Source: Quercus robur
Taxonomy: Eukaryota > Streptophyta > Magnoliopsida > Fagales > Fagaceae
Length of the DNA stretch: 64,000 bases
Direction: 5' to 3'
Assembly: GCF_932294415.1 (NCBI RefSeq)
Contig: NC_065541.1
Span: 57,328,290 to 57,392,289 of the forward strand
Every line of letters begins with the position of its first letter. Position 1 is the first letter of the stretch. Position numbers and translations under genes: made by a program. The notes under the pieces are model-generated. The model was not told the origin of the DNA, made no database searches, and saw only the letters and a list, made by a program, of their open reading frames with translations. Shown one piece after another: positions 45,037-57,107 of this stretch.

Positions 45037-46844
45037 TCATACGAGTGGAATGTTAATTCTTCCACAATTGGGGCAAGCTCCTCAAGAACCTTATGCTGGG
45101 ACGCTGATTTGGGTCTTCCTCAATGCACTTGCTTGACAATGCCAAAACTCCCATGGCAGATTCTTTATACCACAATGTGTTAATGGGATCCATAATCTGT
45201 TCCAGCTTGGTTAGGTCCCCAGAGAGAGCAGATTTGACCCACTCCACTAGATTTCTCTCATTCTTGGGTCAGTTGGCATCAAACGCCGGCTTACCAGTGA
45301 CTATTTCTAGCAAAATAACTTCAAAACTGTATACATTGTCCGTGGATGTGAGGTTATTAGGAGGGTCATATTCTGGAGTTGTATGATAATCCATGAAATT
45401 CCAATCAAATGGTCCAGCACTCTGTTGTGCTCCTCTGTCTTTTCAAACTGTTTCACACATATATAAGGTAAAGGTGTATTATTACTAGTTACAGTTACAA
45501 AGGTACATCTGTTTAACGGATACAACATTTAGTTTAAGGAAAAAGAGACGCAAATTGAAAGAGAAAGAAATGTAAGATAAAAATGATTAGCTAGGGTGCA
45601 ACAAATTCAGGATAACATGTGGGAGAGCAAATTCAAAATTAGTTCTCCTTATAGGAAGGATAATGCTTGAAAACCACAATGTTCTTGTCTACAAAAATTT
45701 CTTCTTGCCCCCTCCTTAGCATTGCTCTTTTATATCTACATGAGTGCATGTTTTATACTTTTATTTAAGGATGGTAATATTGATAAACATAGTTATTAGA
45801 TTATTAATAATAATCATAGTTCTATCATTTTTTTTTTAATTCGATAGATATACCTACGGGAGAGAGGAAAATCAAATTTCAAACCCTAGTTCTCCTAAAT
45901 CTTTATGAAGGAGAGACAAGGTCAACAAGTAAGGCTCTTGACAATTAAATTTATATCACTAAGGTCACGAGATGCAAGCAATAAATTAAGATAAATCCCC
46001 CCTCACCCCTCAAAATTAATTTCTTGCTTTGCCACTAATAGTAGGTTTTTAAGATCAATTTCATAAAGAAAAAAAAAGTAACACATCAAACAAAAGTTAG
46101 ACTTGAGGGTATTTATATACTTACAGGAGAAGTATCCAATCTCAAAAAAGCATGGTAAAAAAGCTTCCCTTTCATGTCGTCATCAATGACAATGGAGGAA
46201 GAACTCAAACTTAGTACTATCTGTTCAAGTAGAACAAAACACATATCATACACCACAATCAAATAGGGAAACACACATACTGATAGCAAATTAACATACC
46301 TGATGTTCACGCAAGTACGCCAAAGCCAGGGCAGTGTCTTGTACAACAACGAGTGTTTCTCACCAAGACAGGAACCCCTTGAACAAATAGTGACTTAGAC
46401 TTTTATAGCATGTGCATTCTCCTACCACAAATCTGACACCCTCTGAAAGGCAATATCCTATCAAGTTTACAAGGTTTTGGTGCTTAATTGCTGCAATAGT
46501 GTTTAATTCTTTTACCCAAGAGTGATCACCCTGAAAAATAAATTATGGGATTGATTCAGATAGGTGTATACATGAAAGAAAATAGATGAAAAGTTATATA
46601 TGTTAAAAGAGGAAGGAGAGGATTGTGCAAGAAAATAAAAAGTTACAAACCTTGGCTTTAAGTACATGTCCTTGAATCTGTTGAAAAGGACATATGTCTT
46701 TTTCCCACTTTGCTTGAGGGTGCCTTTGTAGAAGGCTCCAAACTCACCCTCTCTAATCTTGTAAGAGGGTTTGAAACCTTTTGTTGCTTTCTCCAAGTCT
46801 GAGACATTGAATTGAATTAGATGATCACCAGCAGATTGCTTCAT
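45037..46844 (-). pseudogene. Receptor-like-kinase-type pseudokinase paralogue, broken
   Basis: Its exon layout matches the intact gene at 49165-51283. Exon A (46844-about 46650) opens MKQSAGDHLIQFNVSDLEKA and KIREGEFGAFYKGT, and lacks one base after 'VL', shifting its frame. Exon B (about 46530-46310) reads HSWVKELNTIAAIKHQNLVN then LSW followed by TGA. Exon C (about 46225-46130) reads IVLSLSSSSIVIDDDMKGKL, where the kinase would have HRD. Exon D (45450-45050) has an early frameshift, SFEVILLEIVTGKPAFDAN then TGA, and a deletion after RPSIR. It is clearly dead. The upstream 47130-47230 segment resembles 51430-51530, so the promoter was duplicated with the gene. Confidence 0.8.
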
Positions 46845-47560
46845 TGCATACAGAGAATACTTTGGTGATCAAAGAAGAAAAAGAATTGGGAGAGAGATAC
46901 AACTTATACAAGAACCCTCACTTGGTGGATAGTGTTCTTTCACCAATCTGCACTAGAAAATTAAATAACGTTTATTTAGTTATTAAATATAAAACAATGT
47001 CTTTTCGTCAAACATTATGTCTATTGGTTAAAAATTAAAACTTATCTGTTCACTTACAGATATGTCTTTTCTCTCTGCCCGTGTTGGTGATTCCCACACT
47101 TAACTGGGGAGAGCGGTGTCTTGAGATTTAAAAGCTCAAAATCTGTCCACTGCTTGAAAACAGCGTACACACAAAAACACAGGGACAGAATTTAAAACAC
47201 CCATAACTTGTGCTTTTCCAATGGCAGTCCTATTTTATTTTATTTTTAAAATAAAATAAATTGGCCTGTTGAACTTGAATCAGTGAACTAAAAGAAAAAA
47301 AACGGGTTTAAGAAACCCCTAATATATATATATAAACAAAAAAAAAAGCCATTTTTTTTTCTTTGTGCACAAGAATCATATTTTCACGTTCAACCAAAAA
47401 AAAAAAAAAACAGTTAGGCATATCTGGACTCCTTATGAGGGGAGGGAACTGACTGGCATGGAGAGAAAATATTCAAAGTGTATTGATAAACTAAGGTTAT
47501 TGGATCCACAAACCTTCTCTTTAAACGTTATCTTTTGGATTTTATGGAATCATCTTCTGG
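46845..47560. other. Upstream region of the broken paralogue
   Basis: Contains TCCACTGCTTGAAAACAGCG (47138-47157), also found at 51440-51459 upstream of the intact gene, followed by other similar blocks. An A-tract lies at 47395-47410. No gene seen. Confidence 0.5.
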
Positions 47561-47576
47561 AGCCAAACTCTCTCAT

Positions 47577-47913
47577 GGGGAGTGGGGGGCTTCCAATGTC
47601 TGTTATCTCCACAATTTGATTCACCATCTCCAAGACTTCACTCATTTTGGGTCATGATTTAGCCTGCCACACCAAGCACCTGTTGGCACACCAAGCCTCG
47701 GGTCCAAACTCCAAAATCAGCCAAATATTTTTAGATTACACAGGTGAGGTCTGACCAATTCCAATAGCTTTTGCTCACTCTTGGGGAGGTTCCTATCAAG
47801 AGTGTGCCTGCCAGTGATGAGTTCATAAAGGAAAACTCCATAGCCCCAGACATCACTTTTTGATGTAAGATGCCCAGTTTGAATGTATTCCCGAGCGGCA
47901 TATCCAATTGTTC
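47577..47913 (-). pseudogene. C-terminal exon relic of a PBL-type cytoplasmic kinase
   Basis: After a TTGTAG acceptor at 47914 the frame reads GTIGYAAREYIQTGHLTSKS then [20 protein letters not shown] and [16 protein letters not shown]. This is the activation-segment to helix-G part of RLCK-VII kinases of the PCRK/PBL19 kind (family '[59 protein letters not shown]'); APE reads ARE. Past a degraded 100 bases it continues PKMSEVLEMVNQIVEITDIG. The N-terminal two thirds are absent. It differs from the two flanking pseudokinases in sequence, so it is not part of that duplication. Confidence 0.7.
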
Positions 47914-47919
47914 CTACAA

Positions 47920-49160
47920 CCCATATAAAAGTCGGAAAATTGGTTCTTTATTTCTGTAAACTATCTTAATTTAATTAATAGACACAGATTGCATATGTTA
48001 GAAGTATGTGGTTAAAATGATTAAGTTTACTGTATCCCAAATTCTCAATAGTTTAAACTTTTGAGAAAATCGGTAATTTAACATTATAGTCTGTTTCCAT
48101 AATCTTTCCAGGAACAAGAAGATAAGACATGAAGAAAAAGTTACAGATAGAAAAGACAATTAACATGTTAAACAACAGTCTAGTAAGATGATCAACATAA
48201 CTGACATTTTCCGATTAATACTAACAGACATTTCCAATGTTCCTGCTTGATATTAATTCGAGAATAATTAGTTAGACATGTGATAGAGAACTTGTGCAGG
48301 TTTAGTAAACATACCACAGTTGAGACTTGTGACAGCCAACTTGTGTAGGCTTAGATGAGAATCAATAAAAACTTGTCAATTCAACTTGTGTGAAGAATAT
48401 TGTCAATTTTTATGTGTGTATGTAGCATTACTCTTACACTTACACATGTACTTCCCAGTTCCCCTATACCTGACACACCTCAATTTGTGAGTTCTTGGTC
48501 AAGAGGTTCCTGCAATATTTCTTGCTTTGCATGAATTAATTTGTTATAATTGAGAAGTCCTGCTTGAGGGACCTAACACCTGTGCAAGGCTCATTTTCTT
48601 AGCAAACATAGGTACATGTTTAGGTTTTCCATAAGAAATTCTGCTCTTCTAAACCCAACAGAAAACCCAAGCTTGATACACTCACCAATCTCAAACACCA
48701 CAAAAAATTAATCCACCTAAAAGGCCCAACATTCAAACCTTTCTTACTTAAACCCATCAAACTCTAATTTGCAGTACCAAAAACAGAATGTACAAATACT
48801 TTAAAATATCACATATTTCTAAATTACAACTTTACTTTTACACAATAAACATTATAAACATATTAAACTGATCAAATAAGTTCATCCAAACGCACAGTTT
48901 GTTTTCCATTGCAAATGAAACAAGTGTTTTCTGCGTATCATTTATTTTTAAGTTTATAGTGTTTCATATATGTATTAGTATGTCCCTTTTTGGCTTTAAA
49001 CTGCTCAAATTAACAATAGCAGAAACAATTACAACCAATTACATATATTTGCTTCACACAACAATAAGTTATAGCAGCATAGTTACAAGCAATAACATAT
49101 ATTTGCTTCATACAACGAGTTTGAAATTCTCTTGCACATCTCATGAGTCATGAGTCTATG
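47920..49160. other. Spacer
   Basis: No coding blocks recognised. It holds the 3' flank of the pseudokinase gene (ends 49165). Positions 48880-49130 share AT-rich words with 44650-44900, a trace of the tandem duplication. Confidence 0.45.
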
Positions 49161-49164
49161 ATGA

Positions 49165-51283
49165 CTATCCGCTAAGTAAGGCCACAATCAGGCGTACTAT
49201 TGCATCTGCAACTCCAGTACACAATATAGCATCACGTTCTGCTTGTCTCTCCATTAAAACAAATTCATTATGAATTTTTTTATATTCTTCCACAATTGGG
49301 GCAAGCTCCTTAAGAACTTGACTCATGCTGGGACGCTTTTTTGGGTCTTCCTCTGTGCACTTGCTAGACAATGTCAAAACTCTCATAGCAGATTTTATAC
49401 ACCCAGATGTGCCTATAAGGTTGGGGTCCATAATCTGAGCCAGCTTGGTTTCGTCTCCAGACACAGAAGATTTTATCCACTCCACTAGATTCCTCTCATT
49501 CTTAGGCCTGTTAACGTCGAAAGCAGGCTTGCCGGTGATTATTTCCAGCAGAATAACACCAAAACTGTATACATTGTCCGTGGATTTGATCTTATTATGA
49601 GGATCAACTTCTGGAGTCGTAAAGCCCATGAAACTCCAATCAAGTTGTCCAGAACTTGGAGTACTGTTTTGCATCTCTGTCTGTGCAAACTGTTTCACAA
49701 ATAGAAGATGTATTAGTTTCAGTTACAAATTTGCACAAGCTTAATGAGTACAATATTTAGTTTAAGAATAATGAGTGTACAATATTTGTTATGTGGATCT
49801 TGGTTGAAGTTTCTCGATATAAAATACATATAAAGTAAAAATTATAGGGTGCATTCATTTAAGCTATACCAATAGACAATAAAAAAGAGAGGTTGAATTT
49901 TATCATACTAAAAATTAAAAAATATTTGTAGTCATTCTAAATTAAGAAGTTGGTTGGGGTGGGCACTTGCAAATGGAAGGAGTAAGAGGGGATTGTCGTT
50001 GACCTATTCTCTCTATTGGAAATAGATCCATAATTTTAAATGACGTGACACATTGTTAGACATAAAAAATAAAATTTTAACTTTGATATTCCTCAAATTC
50101 TGAAAATTAATAGGATTTTTATTTTATTTTTATATATTGTTTTACAATCACTGAGGTGACATGTCATGATAGATGTATAATAAAAGTGTTATTAATTTCT
50201 ATCTCCAACATTAATCATATGTTTTTATAATCAATCTCACAAAGAAGAAAAAAAGTATCATATAAATTAAAAAATAAACTTGCGGGTATTTATATACTTA
50301 CTGTAGCAACTGCCTGGTCGAAAAGTTTGCCTTTCAGATTTTCATCAATGACAATGGAGGAAGATTTGAAACTCCTTAATACTATCTGTTTCAAAAAAGA
50401 AAAAATGTATATCATAACTGTTAATAGGTTAGTGTTGAGAAATCTGAGTCAAAACACATTTTAATGTAATTGTGTTATAAAGTTTCTTAATGTCCAAGAT
50501 GAAATGAAGATCTATTTTGAAGACACAAACAGCTCATGAATCTGCTGAGAAAAGAGGAAAGTCTGCCCTTCACATGTTAAATGGACCTTTGCATAGTTAA
50601 CGTAATTAATCTACTTGGGTGATCTTTTAGTTTAATTGGGGGTCAAAATTTTCCAAACAAGAACTACTTAATACCACAGTCCAGCAAGGAAAACACACGC
50701 ACATGCTACTAATAATAACAATCAATATACCTGATGATCATGAAAATACACCAAAGCCCGGGCAGCAGCTTGTACGATAATGAGTCTTTTTACCCAAGAC
50801 AGTAACAACTTGGACAGAAAGTAACTAAGGCTTCCAATGCATGTACATTCTCCTACTACAAATCTGACACCCCCTGAAAGGCAATATCCTACCAAGTTTA
50901 GAAGGTTTTGGTGCTTCATTGCTGCAATTGTGTTTAATTCTTTCACCCAAGAATGATCACTCTGAAAAATAAAATTATGGGATCGATTCAGATAGATATA
51001 TGGAAGAAAATAGATGAAAAGTTATACATTTTAAAGAGGAAGAAGAAGATGGTGCAAGAAAATAAATTTAAAAAAAAAAGTTACAAACCTTGGCTTGAAG
51101 TACATGTCCTTGAATCTGTTGGATAAGGACGGGTGTACTTTTCCCACTTAGTTTGATGGTGCCTCTGTAGTAGGCACCAAAGTCACCCTCTCCAATCTTG
51201 TAAGAGGATTTGAAACCTTTTGTTGCTTTCTCCAAGTCTGAGAGATTGAATTGAATCAGATTATGGCCAGGTGATCGCTCCAT
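49165..51283 (-). CDS. Receptor-like-kinase-type pseudokinase, intact, four exons
   Basis: Exons 51283-51089, 50961-50731, 50385-50302 and 49689-49165, all phase 0 with AG/GT borders, join into 344 residues. It opens MERSPGHNLIQFNLSDLEKA. The glycine loop is nearly normal (IGEGDFGAYYRG), but beta-3 reads PVLIQQ where kinases have VAVKxx, so the ATP Lys is lost. Helix C and the hinge (KELNTIAAMKHQNLLNLVGY) are kept. HRDFKSSN reads LRSFKSSS and DFG reads DQA. The C-lobe is well kept (TTPEVDP, STDNVYSFGVILLEIITGKP, EEDPKKRPSMSQVLKELAP). There is no signal peptide or membrane span, so it is likely cytoplasmic, RLCK-like. The unbroken exons suggest selection as a scaffold or decoy; that is inference. 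The broken copy at 45037-46844 shares both the lost residues and the exon borders. Confidence 0.85.
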
Positions 51284-51429
51284 TGCACACAATACTTTGG
51301 TGATCAAAGAATTGGGAGAGAGACACAGCACAGGCAAGAGAGCAATGTGAAAGAGCGAGTGTTGTCTTGAGAGTTCAAGTACTAAGCTAAAGCCCCCCAA
51401 CAACAAATTCTGTTCTAACTAAGACTTGC

Positions 51430-51791
51430 TCCCACAAAATCTGTCCACTGCTTGAAAACAGCGTACAAACAAATACACGGGACAGAAGCAAAAGCCCCCA
51501 TAAATTGAGCTTGTCCAATGGCATTCCAATTTTTTATTTTTTATTTATTTAAAAGATTGGCTTAAGTAATACCCTCAAACAAAAACAACGGGCTTAAGTA
51601 ACCTAAAAGAAAAATAAAAACTTTTACAAAAACAAGCCTTTTTTTTTTTCTTATTTATGTGCACAAGTATCATATATGTTTGGATTTTTTTTTACATGAA
51701 TATAGAGCTAAAACTAAACAACTTTTTCTTCTCAAAAAAAACTAAACAACTTTTGAATACTCGCTAACTAGAGTTTCAAAAGATGACAAGT

Positions 51792-51818
<27 letters not shown>
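51430..51818 (-). promoter_or_regulatory. Upstream region of the pseudokinase gene
   Basis: The 51430-51530 segment has a homologue upstream of the broken paralogue (47130-47230), so it was duplicated with the gene. A (CT)n run and (AT)n run sit at 51791-51823. Confidence 0.45.
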
Positions 51819-51823
<5 letters not shown>

Positions 51824-51824
<1 letters not shown>

Positions 51825-52641
51825 GTATGTAGGGGTGGTGGGCCCAGTAATACATATCTATGTATATATTGGGCCGAGGGCCCAATCCGATGACATTAAG
51901 TAGTCCAAGGACGGGGAAACACTGTCAGAGGAGTCCGTGTTAATGAATGAAGAGGTGAGGTATGGTCATGAGAGTCCAAGAAAGGGGTCTGAGGAGGAAT
52001 GCTTCCTCAACTGAGCAAGGTTGAGGTTAGAAGATGCGGTCTGCCATCAAGAGCAACGTTCCGGACAATTCCACTAATAAGGATAAGTATCAGGAAGGAA
52101 CAGAACAGAGGGAGGCAATGAAATATTTAAGGGAAAGCAGCTACCACCGCATTGAATGCTCTACAACTAACTCTCTGGCCGCATTAATGAGGAAGTGATA
52201 TCTGAACAGTAGTTTTCAGCCTTATAGTTACTCCCCAAACACTTCAAGAAGGTACTGATATGACAAGGATCAACACTGACAATATAATCTACACGTGGAG
52301 GGCAAAGATGAAAGGAGGAAGATAGTATAAAATAGAAGGGAGGCCCTAAGAGAAGTAAATCGGAGAATTGAGAAATAAATATTGTAGTAATAAGAACTAT
52401 ACTTGTAATCAAATTTAAGGATTATATACAATGATTGATCTCCTCGGATTGTGCCGAGGATGATTTGCTTTAGATAAAACCAGTCTATCTTTACTTTATT
52501 GTCATTTGGATTCACTATAATTGCTACCCAACTCATTAGAGCCTAATTTTTCAACACACTCTCTATAAATTCATTGTATTGGGCTCTTTGAGCCTTGATC
52601 ATTTTACCTTTTGGGCCAAAGTCTCAAATTGTGTCCTTACA
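51824..52641. mobile_element. Solo LTR, 818 bp, TSD ATATA
   Basis: Begins TGTATGTAGGGG and ends TGTCCTTACA (TGTA..TACA ends). ATATA lies on both sides (51819-51823 and 52642-52646), though the AT-rich site makes that match weak alone. The interior has GGGCCGAGGGCCCAATCC-type and CTCGGATTGTGCCGAGGATG blocks and a TATAAAAT box near 52326. No internal retroelement domain is adjacent. Confidence 0.65.
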
Positions 52642-53067
52642 ATATATATAGCATATTTTAATAAAAAGATTTAAATTACATATCCAATATATTTTTTTAA
52701 ATGTACGCTCCCTTTTCATGGAACACATGTAACATGTTACATTAAGTTTAAATTATTATATAAGTTTTGAACTGTAATTTTTTTCTTTCCTTTCCAAATA
52801 TAAGTATAATGCCTATATTATTGACACTTGAATTTTAAGGTAATCTTTTGAATATTTATCATTTTTATCATTTTTTAGGGGCACATATCTCTAATTTATA
52901 ATGTCTATTTTGTTTGTATTATTTAGCCTAAAACTAAAGAGCTTGGCCCAAATAGAATAAAATTTCACACTTTCCAACCCAAAAATTAAGAAAAAAAAAA
53001 AGCAATAATTTTTTTTGCTAAACACTAAAAGGCAACCTACCAAAAGAATTAATTTAAGACCCAATTA

Positions 53068-53245
53068 GTCCAAAATGGACTGAAGTGGACTAAATTGACC
53101 GAAGTGGATTGAATGTACCAAATTGGACCGAAATAGATCAAATGGACCGAATGAGACCAATGTGGACTAAATGGATAGAACGGAACCAAATGGACTAAAT
53201 TGGACCGAACTAGATCAAATTTGACTGAAGTGGACCAAATGCTAC
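53068..53245. repeat. Short tandem array of an AATGGACYGAA-like unit
   Basis: About 15 degenerate copies of a 9-12-base unit (TGGACTGAAG, TGGACCGAAA, TGGACTAAAT and so on) follow one another. It ends next to the dispersed repeat block also seen at 16436-16500. Confidence 0.8.
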
Positions 53246-53440
53246 TTTGATGTGGCTCAAAAAATAGTGTAGTAACAATAAATGCTACATTTCAGTTTTA
53301 AATATTATATAGAAGTTGTAAGTTGTAACCATTTTTCCCTTGCATTGAAGTGATGGCTTACTCCTGTGAGCATTTCAAAAGTAGTTGAAAAGGACAAGCC
53401 TTAGCTAGGATGTTTTGCAAGTTAATGGTAGCAGCATCAC

Positions 53441-54612
53441 TTATTGAATGAAATTACCCGTGTTACATTTTAATTGAGAAAAAATTATGTAATTTTCAAT
53501 GGGATGCATACTAAAATTTTAGAGTGATTTCCATGTAAAATTAGTAATAAATATACTGTTTGGTCTCTTTTATTGAGCATACCACTAAAGATCACACGTG
53601 GGTCCATTTATTTTGTCATATTTTCAGTCCCTTTATTTATTTAATTTTTTTTTAATGAGATCATAGATGTGATTTATTTGAAGATCAAGTCAATTACTTT
53701 TAATTAATGATCATGTCAAATTTTATTGTGAATTATTAACTCTTAATTGCAGTCCAAGTTTATTCCATTGCACAAGTGAATTAAGGTCTGTCCCAATTTG
53801 TAGAACATGCTATTGACATCAATCATTCTTATCCAATCCTAAACCTTAAAGTACCCTATATAAATACCTTTTTTTTCTACTATCATATTCTCCCATTCTC
53901 CCATTTCCATTCCCATCGCTGGTAAGCCCTTGTCTTTTTGGTTTTCAACCTCCAGCATCCCTAATATCTACCCAAAAATCCTAATAGTCAACATCCCAAA
54001 AGTAACCATTAGCTACCTTCCTCAAAATCAACAGCCACTCCACCTTCGAAAACAGAACCAAAGCTCCCTCCTTTTTTCCATTCTCACCAACACAAAACAA
54101 CAACCATTCAAAATAGAACCAAAACCTAGAAAAGTCCATTCTTTTTACCCCAAAGCCTAAGAGAGAGAAGAATAATCAGCCCTCTTGGGAGACACAAATC
54201 CTAAAAAAAATTCCCTCTATCCCATGGCTGGTGTTGATACCGTATTTTGTCTGGTTCTAAATTTCGATAGAAGTTTTAGCCTTGAATTAAATGATTCATG
54301 ATTTTAATGGTTAAATCTCTTTTTTTTTTTTTTTTGTTGATTTTTATCAATTTTTATGCAATTGACTAAATTTTATTTAGCTTAAATTGAAATCTAACCA
54401 TGCAATTAGATTAATTTTGATGCTATATTTAAAACCATGAAGTTCTTTGTAATTTGATTGATTAAGGACAAAAATCAAATTTGATTTGATATCACTTATT
54501 AAATGAAATTACTAATGTTGAATTTAATTGTGGAAAAAGTACATAATTTTCTATGGAACACGTAATAAAATTTTAGTGCGATTTCCATAAAAAATAGTAC
54601 TAAATATACCAT
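53441..54612. repeat. Pair of ~125-bp direct repeats about 1 kb apart
   Basis: 53455-53575 and 54490-54612 share CTTATT.AATGAAATTAC, TAATTTTC.ATGG and AAAATTTTAG.G.GATTTCCAT blocks. The 0.9 kb between them holds a TATA-like CCTATATAAATACC at 53856-53869 and an open stretch (53930-54160) that I do not recognise. The LINE at 54600 starts right after the second copy. Confidence 0.6.
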
Positions 54613-55740
54613 TAGTACTAAGAATGCAGATGATGTTACCCGAGTTCTCCAAAGTGAACCGTGGTGCTTTGATAAGCACTTGGTGATCATGAGGAGGTAT
54701 GATAGTGATATTGCTGTTCGTGATATTCCTTTTAATCGGGCTACCTTCTGGGTTCAGGTTCATGATATGCTGGTTAGATTCATGAACAAAACAGTAGCTG
54801 AATCATTTTGTGATACTGTGGGGATAATGTGTTGTTCTACAGGAGGGACTGATGAGGAGGGTGGCAGTTTCATGCGTGTTAAGGTTACTCTGGATGTCTC
54901 TCTACCTTTGTGCAAAGGACGACTAATATCTCTGGAGAATTGTGAGAAATGTTGGGTGAGTTTTAAGTACAAAAGATTACCTAACATTTGTTATTGGTGT
55001 GGTTGTTTAGATCATGATGATAAAGATTGTTCTCTCTGGATTCGAAGTAAGGGCACACTTTCTCCAAATCAAAAACAATATAGTTAGAATTTACAAGCAG
55101 CTCCATATCGATCTTCTAACAAGCCAGTGATTTATGTCCCTGGAAACTCCAATTTTGAGAAAGATGGCTGAGAAGGGAGCTTGCGCGGTCCCCACGAAGG
55201 AGCCACTAGTTGAAACTGCTCCGATAGCAGATAACCTCGACATGGCAAGCGATATTCATGATTGTGTCATTACTAAAGACGAGACACTTGCCAAAAATGT
55301 TGCACAGGCTTGTAGCAAGCCTACAGCTGGCTATGAGTGTTCAGCCAAGTCCACGCCCCATGTAGATCCTTTCCTTCAAGAAAGCGGTGTCCCAGGGATT
55401 ACTCCTAAAAATCATGGAGATTTTTTAATTGATACGTCTAGTTCATACACCAAGTTAGGGAGCGAAGAATACATGTCAGTTGGAAGATGGTGATCCTTTC
55501 CTAATTAGACTTAAGGAAATTGATCGTGATCTTCGGAAATTTGATGATCTATTGAGCAGGTCTGATGAGGCAGAGAGACAGTGGGCCAACTTGCCATTAC
55601 CTAAATCCCGCTCTGATTTCCCTGATGTGGCAACTGAGATAGTAGGGCCCTTTAAGGTAGGCACAACCCATTCTACGGGCCTATTAACTGAGCCCACGGT
55701 TAAGTTTTGCAAGTTTGACTAGCCAAACTTCTCCATTCCT
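54606..55740 (+). pseudogene. LINE-3 ORF1 (DUF4283, CCHC zinc knuckle)
   Basis: Reads TRVLQSEPWCFDKHLVIMRR, FWVQVHDMLVRFMNKTVAES, GSFMRVKVTLDVSLPLCKGR and then the knuckle CYWCGCLDHDDKDC, with all ligands of the CxxCx4Hx4C pattern present. These are the standard blocks of plant L1 ORF1, an RNA-binding chaperone-like protein. A stop follows at about 55085. Further open pieces to 55740 represent the low-conservation C-terminal part. Confidence 0.8.
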
Positions 55741-56033
55741 TCAGTCCATCTATGTCCTAGGCCCAAGCCCCCACTGCAGGATATTTCTAATAATCATGGG
55801 CTTTCAAGTGCGAGTAAGTCAAAGAAACATACTAAGGGGATTAAAGTAAGTACAAAGCCCATTTCAAAGAATAAGAAGGCCACAAATTCGGAGTTCACAA
55901 GAAATTTTCCCCAAATTGAAAACTCAATATACCTAGATACGAAGAGAAGAATTATTGAAACTGAGGGCGCTCATGGAGATTCATCCCGTTTCATTGTGTC
56001 GGCAATGGCTGCATCCTAGCCACGCCGGTCACC

Positions 56034-56800
56034 ATGAATTGTCTGAGCTAGAACTGTCACGGGCTTGGGAACCCCGATGAGTTCATGAGCTTTCTGATTT
56101 GGTGAAAGCAAAAGGTCCCAGTTTGGTTTTTCTGATGGAAACAAAGAAAAAAGTCTTACCTAGAAAGATTGAGATGCTATTTGGTATTCGACAACATGTT
56201 TATTATTCCTCGAAAAAAATTGAGTGGTGGGCTCGCTTTGTTTTGGATGAATGAGCTTGATTTACACATTTGTACATTCTTGCCTCAACACATTGATGCA
56301 ATGGTGAACCCAAGAATCTGTGATGCCTGGCGCTTCACCAGCTTTTATGGAGCCCCTGAAGTTGCTAACTGAGAAGATTCTTGGTCTTTGCTTCGCCACC
56401 TTGGTTCACAGTTTGAAATGACGTGGGTTTGTATTGGTGACTTTAAAGAAATTATGAGACTAGAGGAAAAATTAGGAGGTCCTATCCACCCAAAGAAACA
56501 AATGCAAAGCTTCAGGGATTGTTTGGATTTCTGCGGTCTAAAAGACCTAGGCTTCTCAAGTCTTCCCTTCACCTAGAGCAGCAAATGATTCTCTAGGCCC
56601 ATAACTTGGGTGAGACTGGATCGCGCCACCACTTAGCAGATTGGATGATAAAATTTCCGTCAGCCAGTCTTCACCATTTACTAGGTTTTTCCTCTTATCA
56701 CAAGCCAATTTGGTTATGTTCTGATGACATTCATAAGCATTTTTTCAGATCTCAAAAGCCATTTAGGTTTAAGGCCATGTGGTTGAAAGATGATTGATAT
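56034..56800 (+). pseudogene. LINE-3 endonuclease, broken
   Basis: The ATG at 56034 opens MNCLS, then TAG where the family has TGG (Trp), then NCHGLGNP. A shifted frame continues SDLVKAKGPSLVFLMETKKK (the METK catalytic Glu is present). Later blocks are WVCIGDFKEIM (family 'GDFNEI'), KDLGFSSLPFT and FRFKAMWLKDD. Multiple stops and shifts make it inactive. Confidence 0.78.
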
Positions 56801-57107
56801 GAAGGGGTAGTTCATTTTGCTTGGGATATGGGCTCTGTGGGGAATCTAATGGAGAGTGTGCTACTGAAGGTTGGGAATTGTCAAGAAAAATTGAGTACAT
56901 GGAATAGAAGGGTATTCAATAATATAAGGATTTTGTTAGCTTAAAAAAGAAAACAATTAGAGAAAGCCAAGGCGTTGTCAATGGTAGGAAGAGGGCTTTG
57001 AATGAGGAGATTGATAAACTGATGGACATGGAGGAATGCATGTGGAATTAGAGGGCAAAGACAAATGGCTAAAGTATGGGGACCAAAACACAAAGTATTT
57101 CTGTTGT

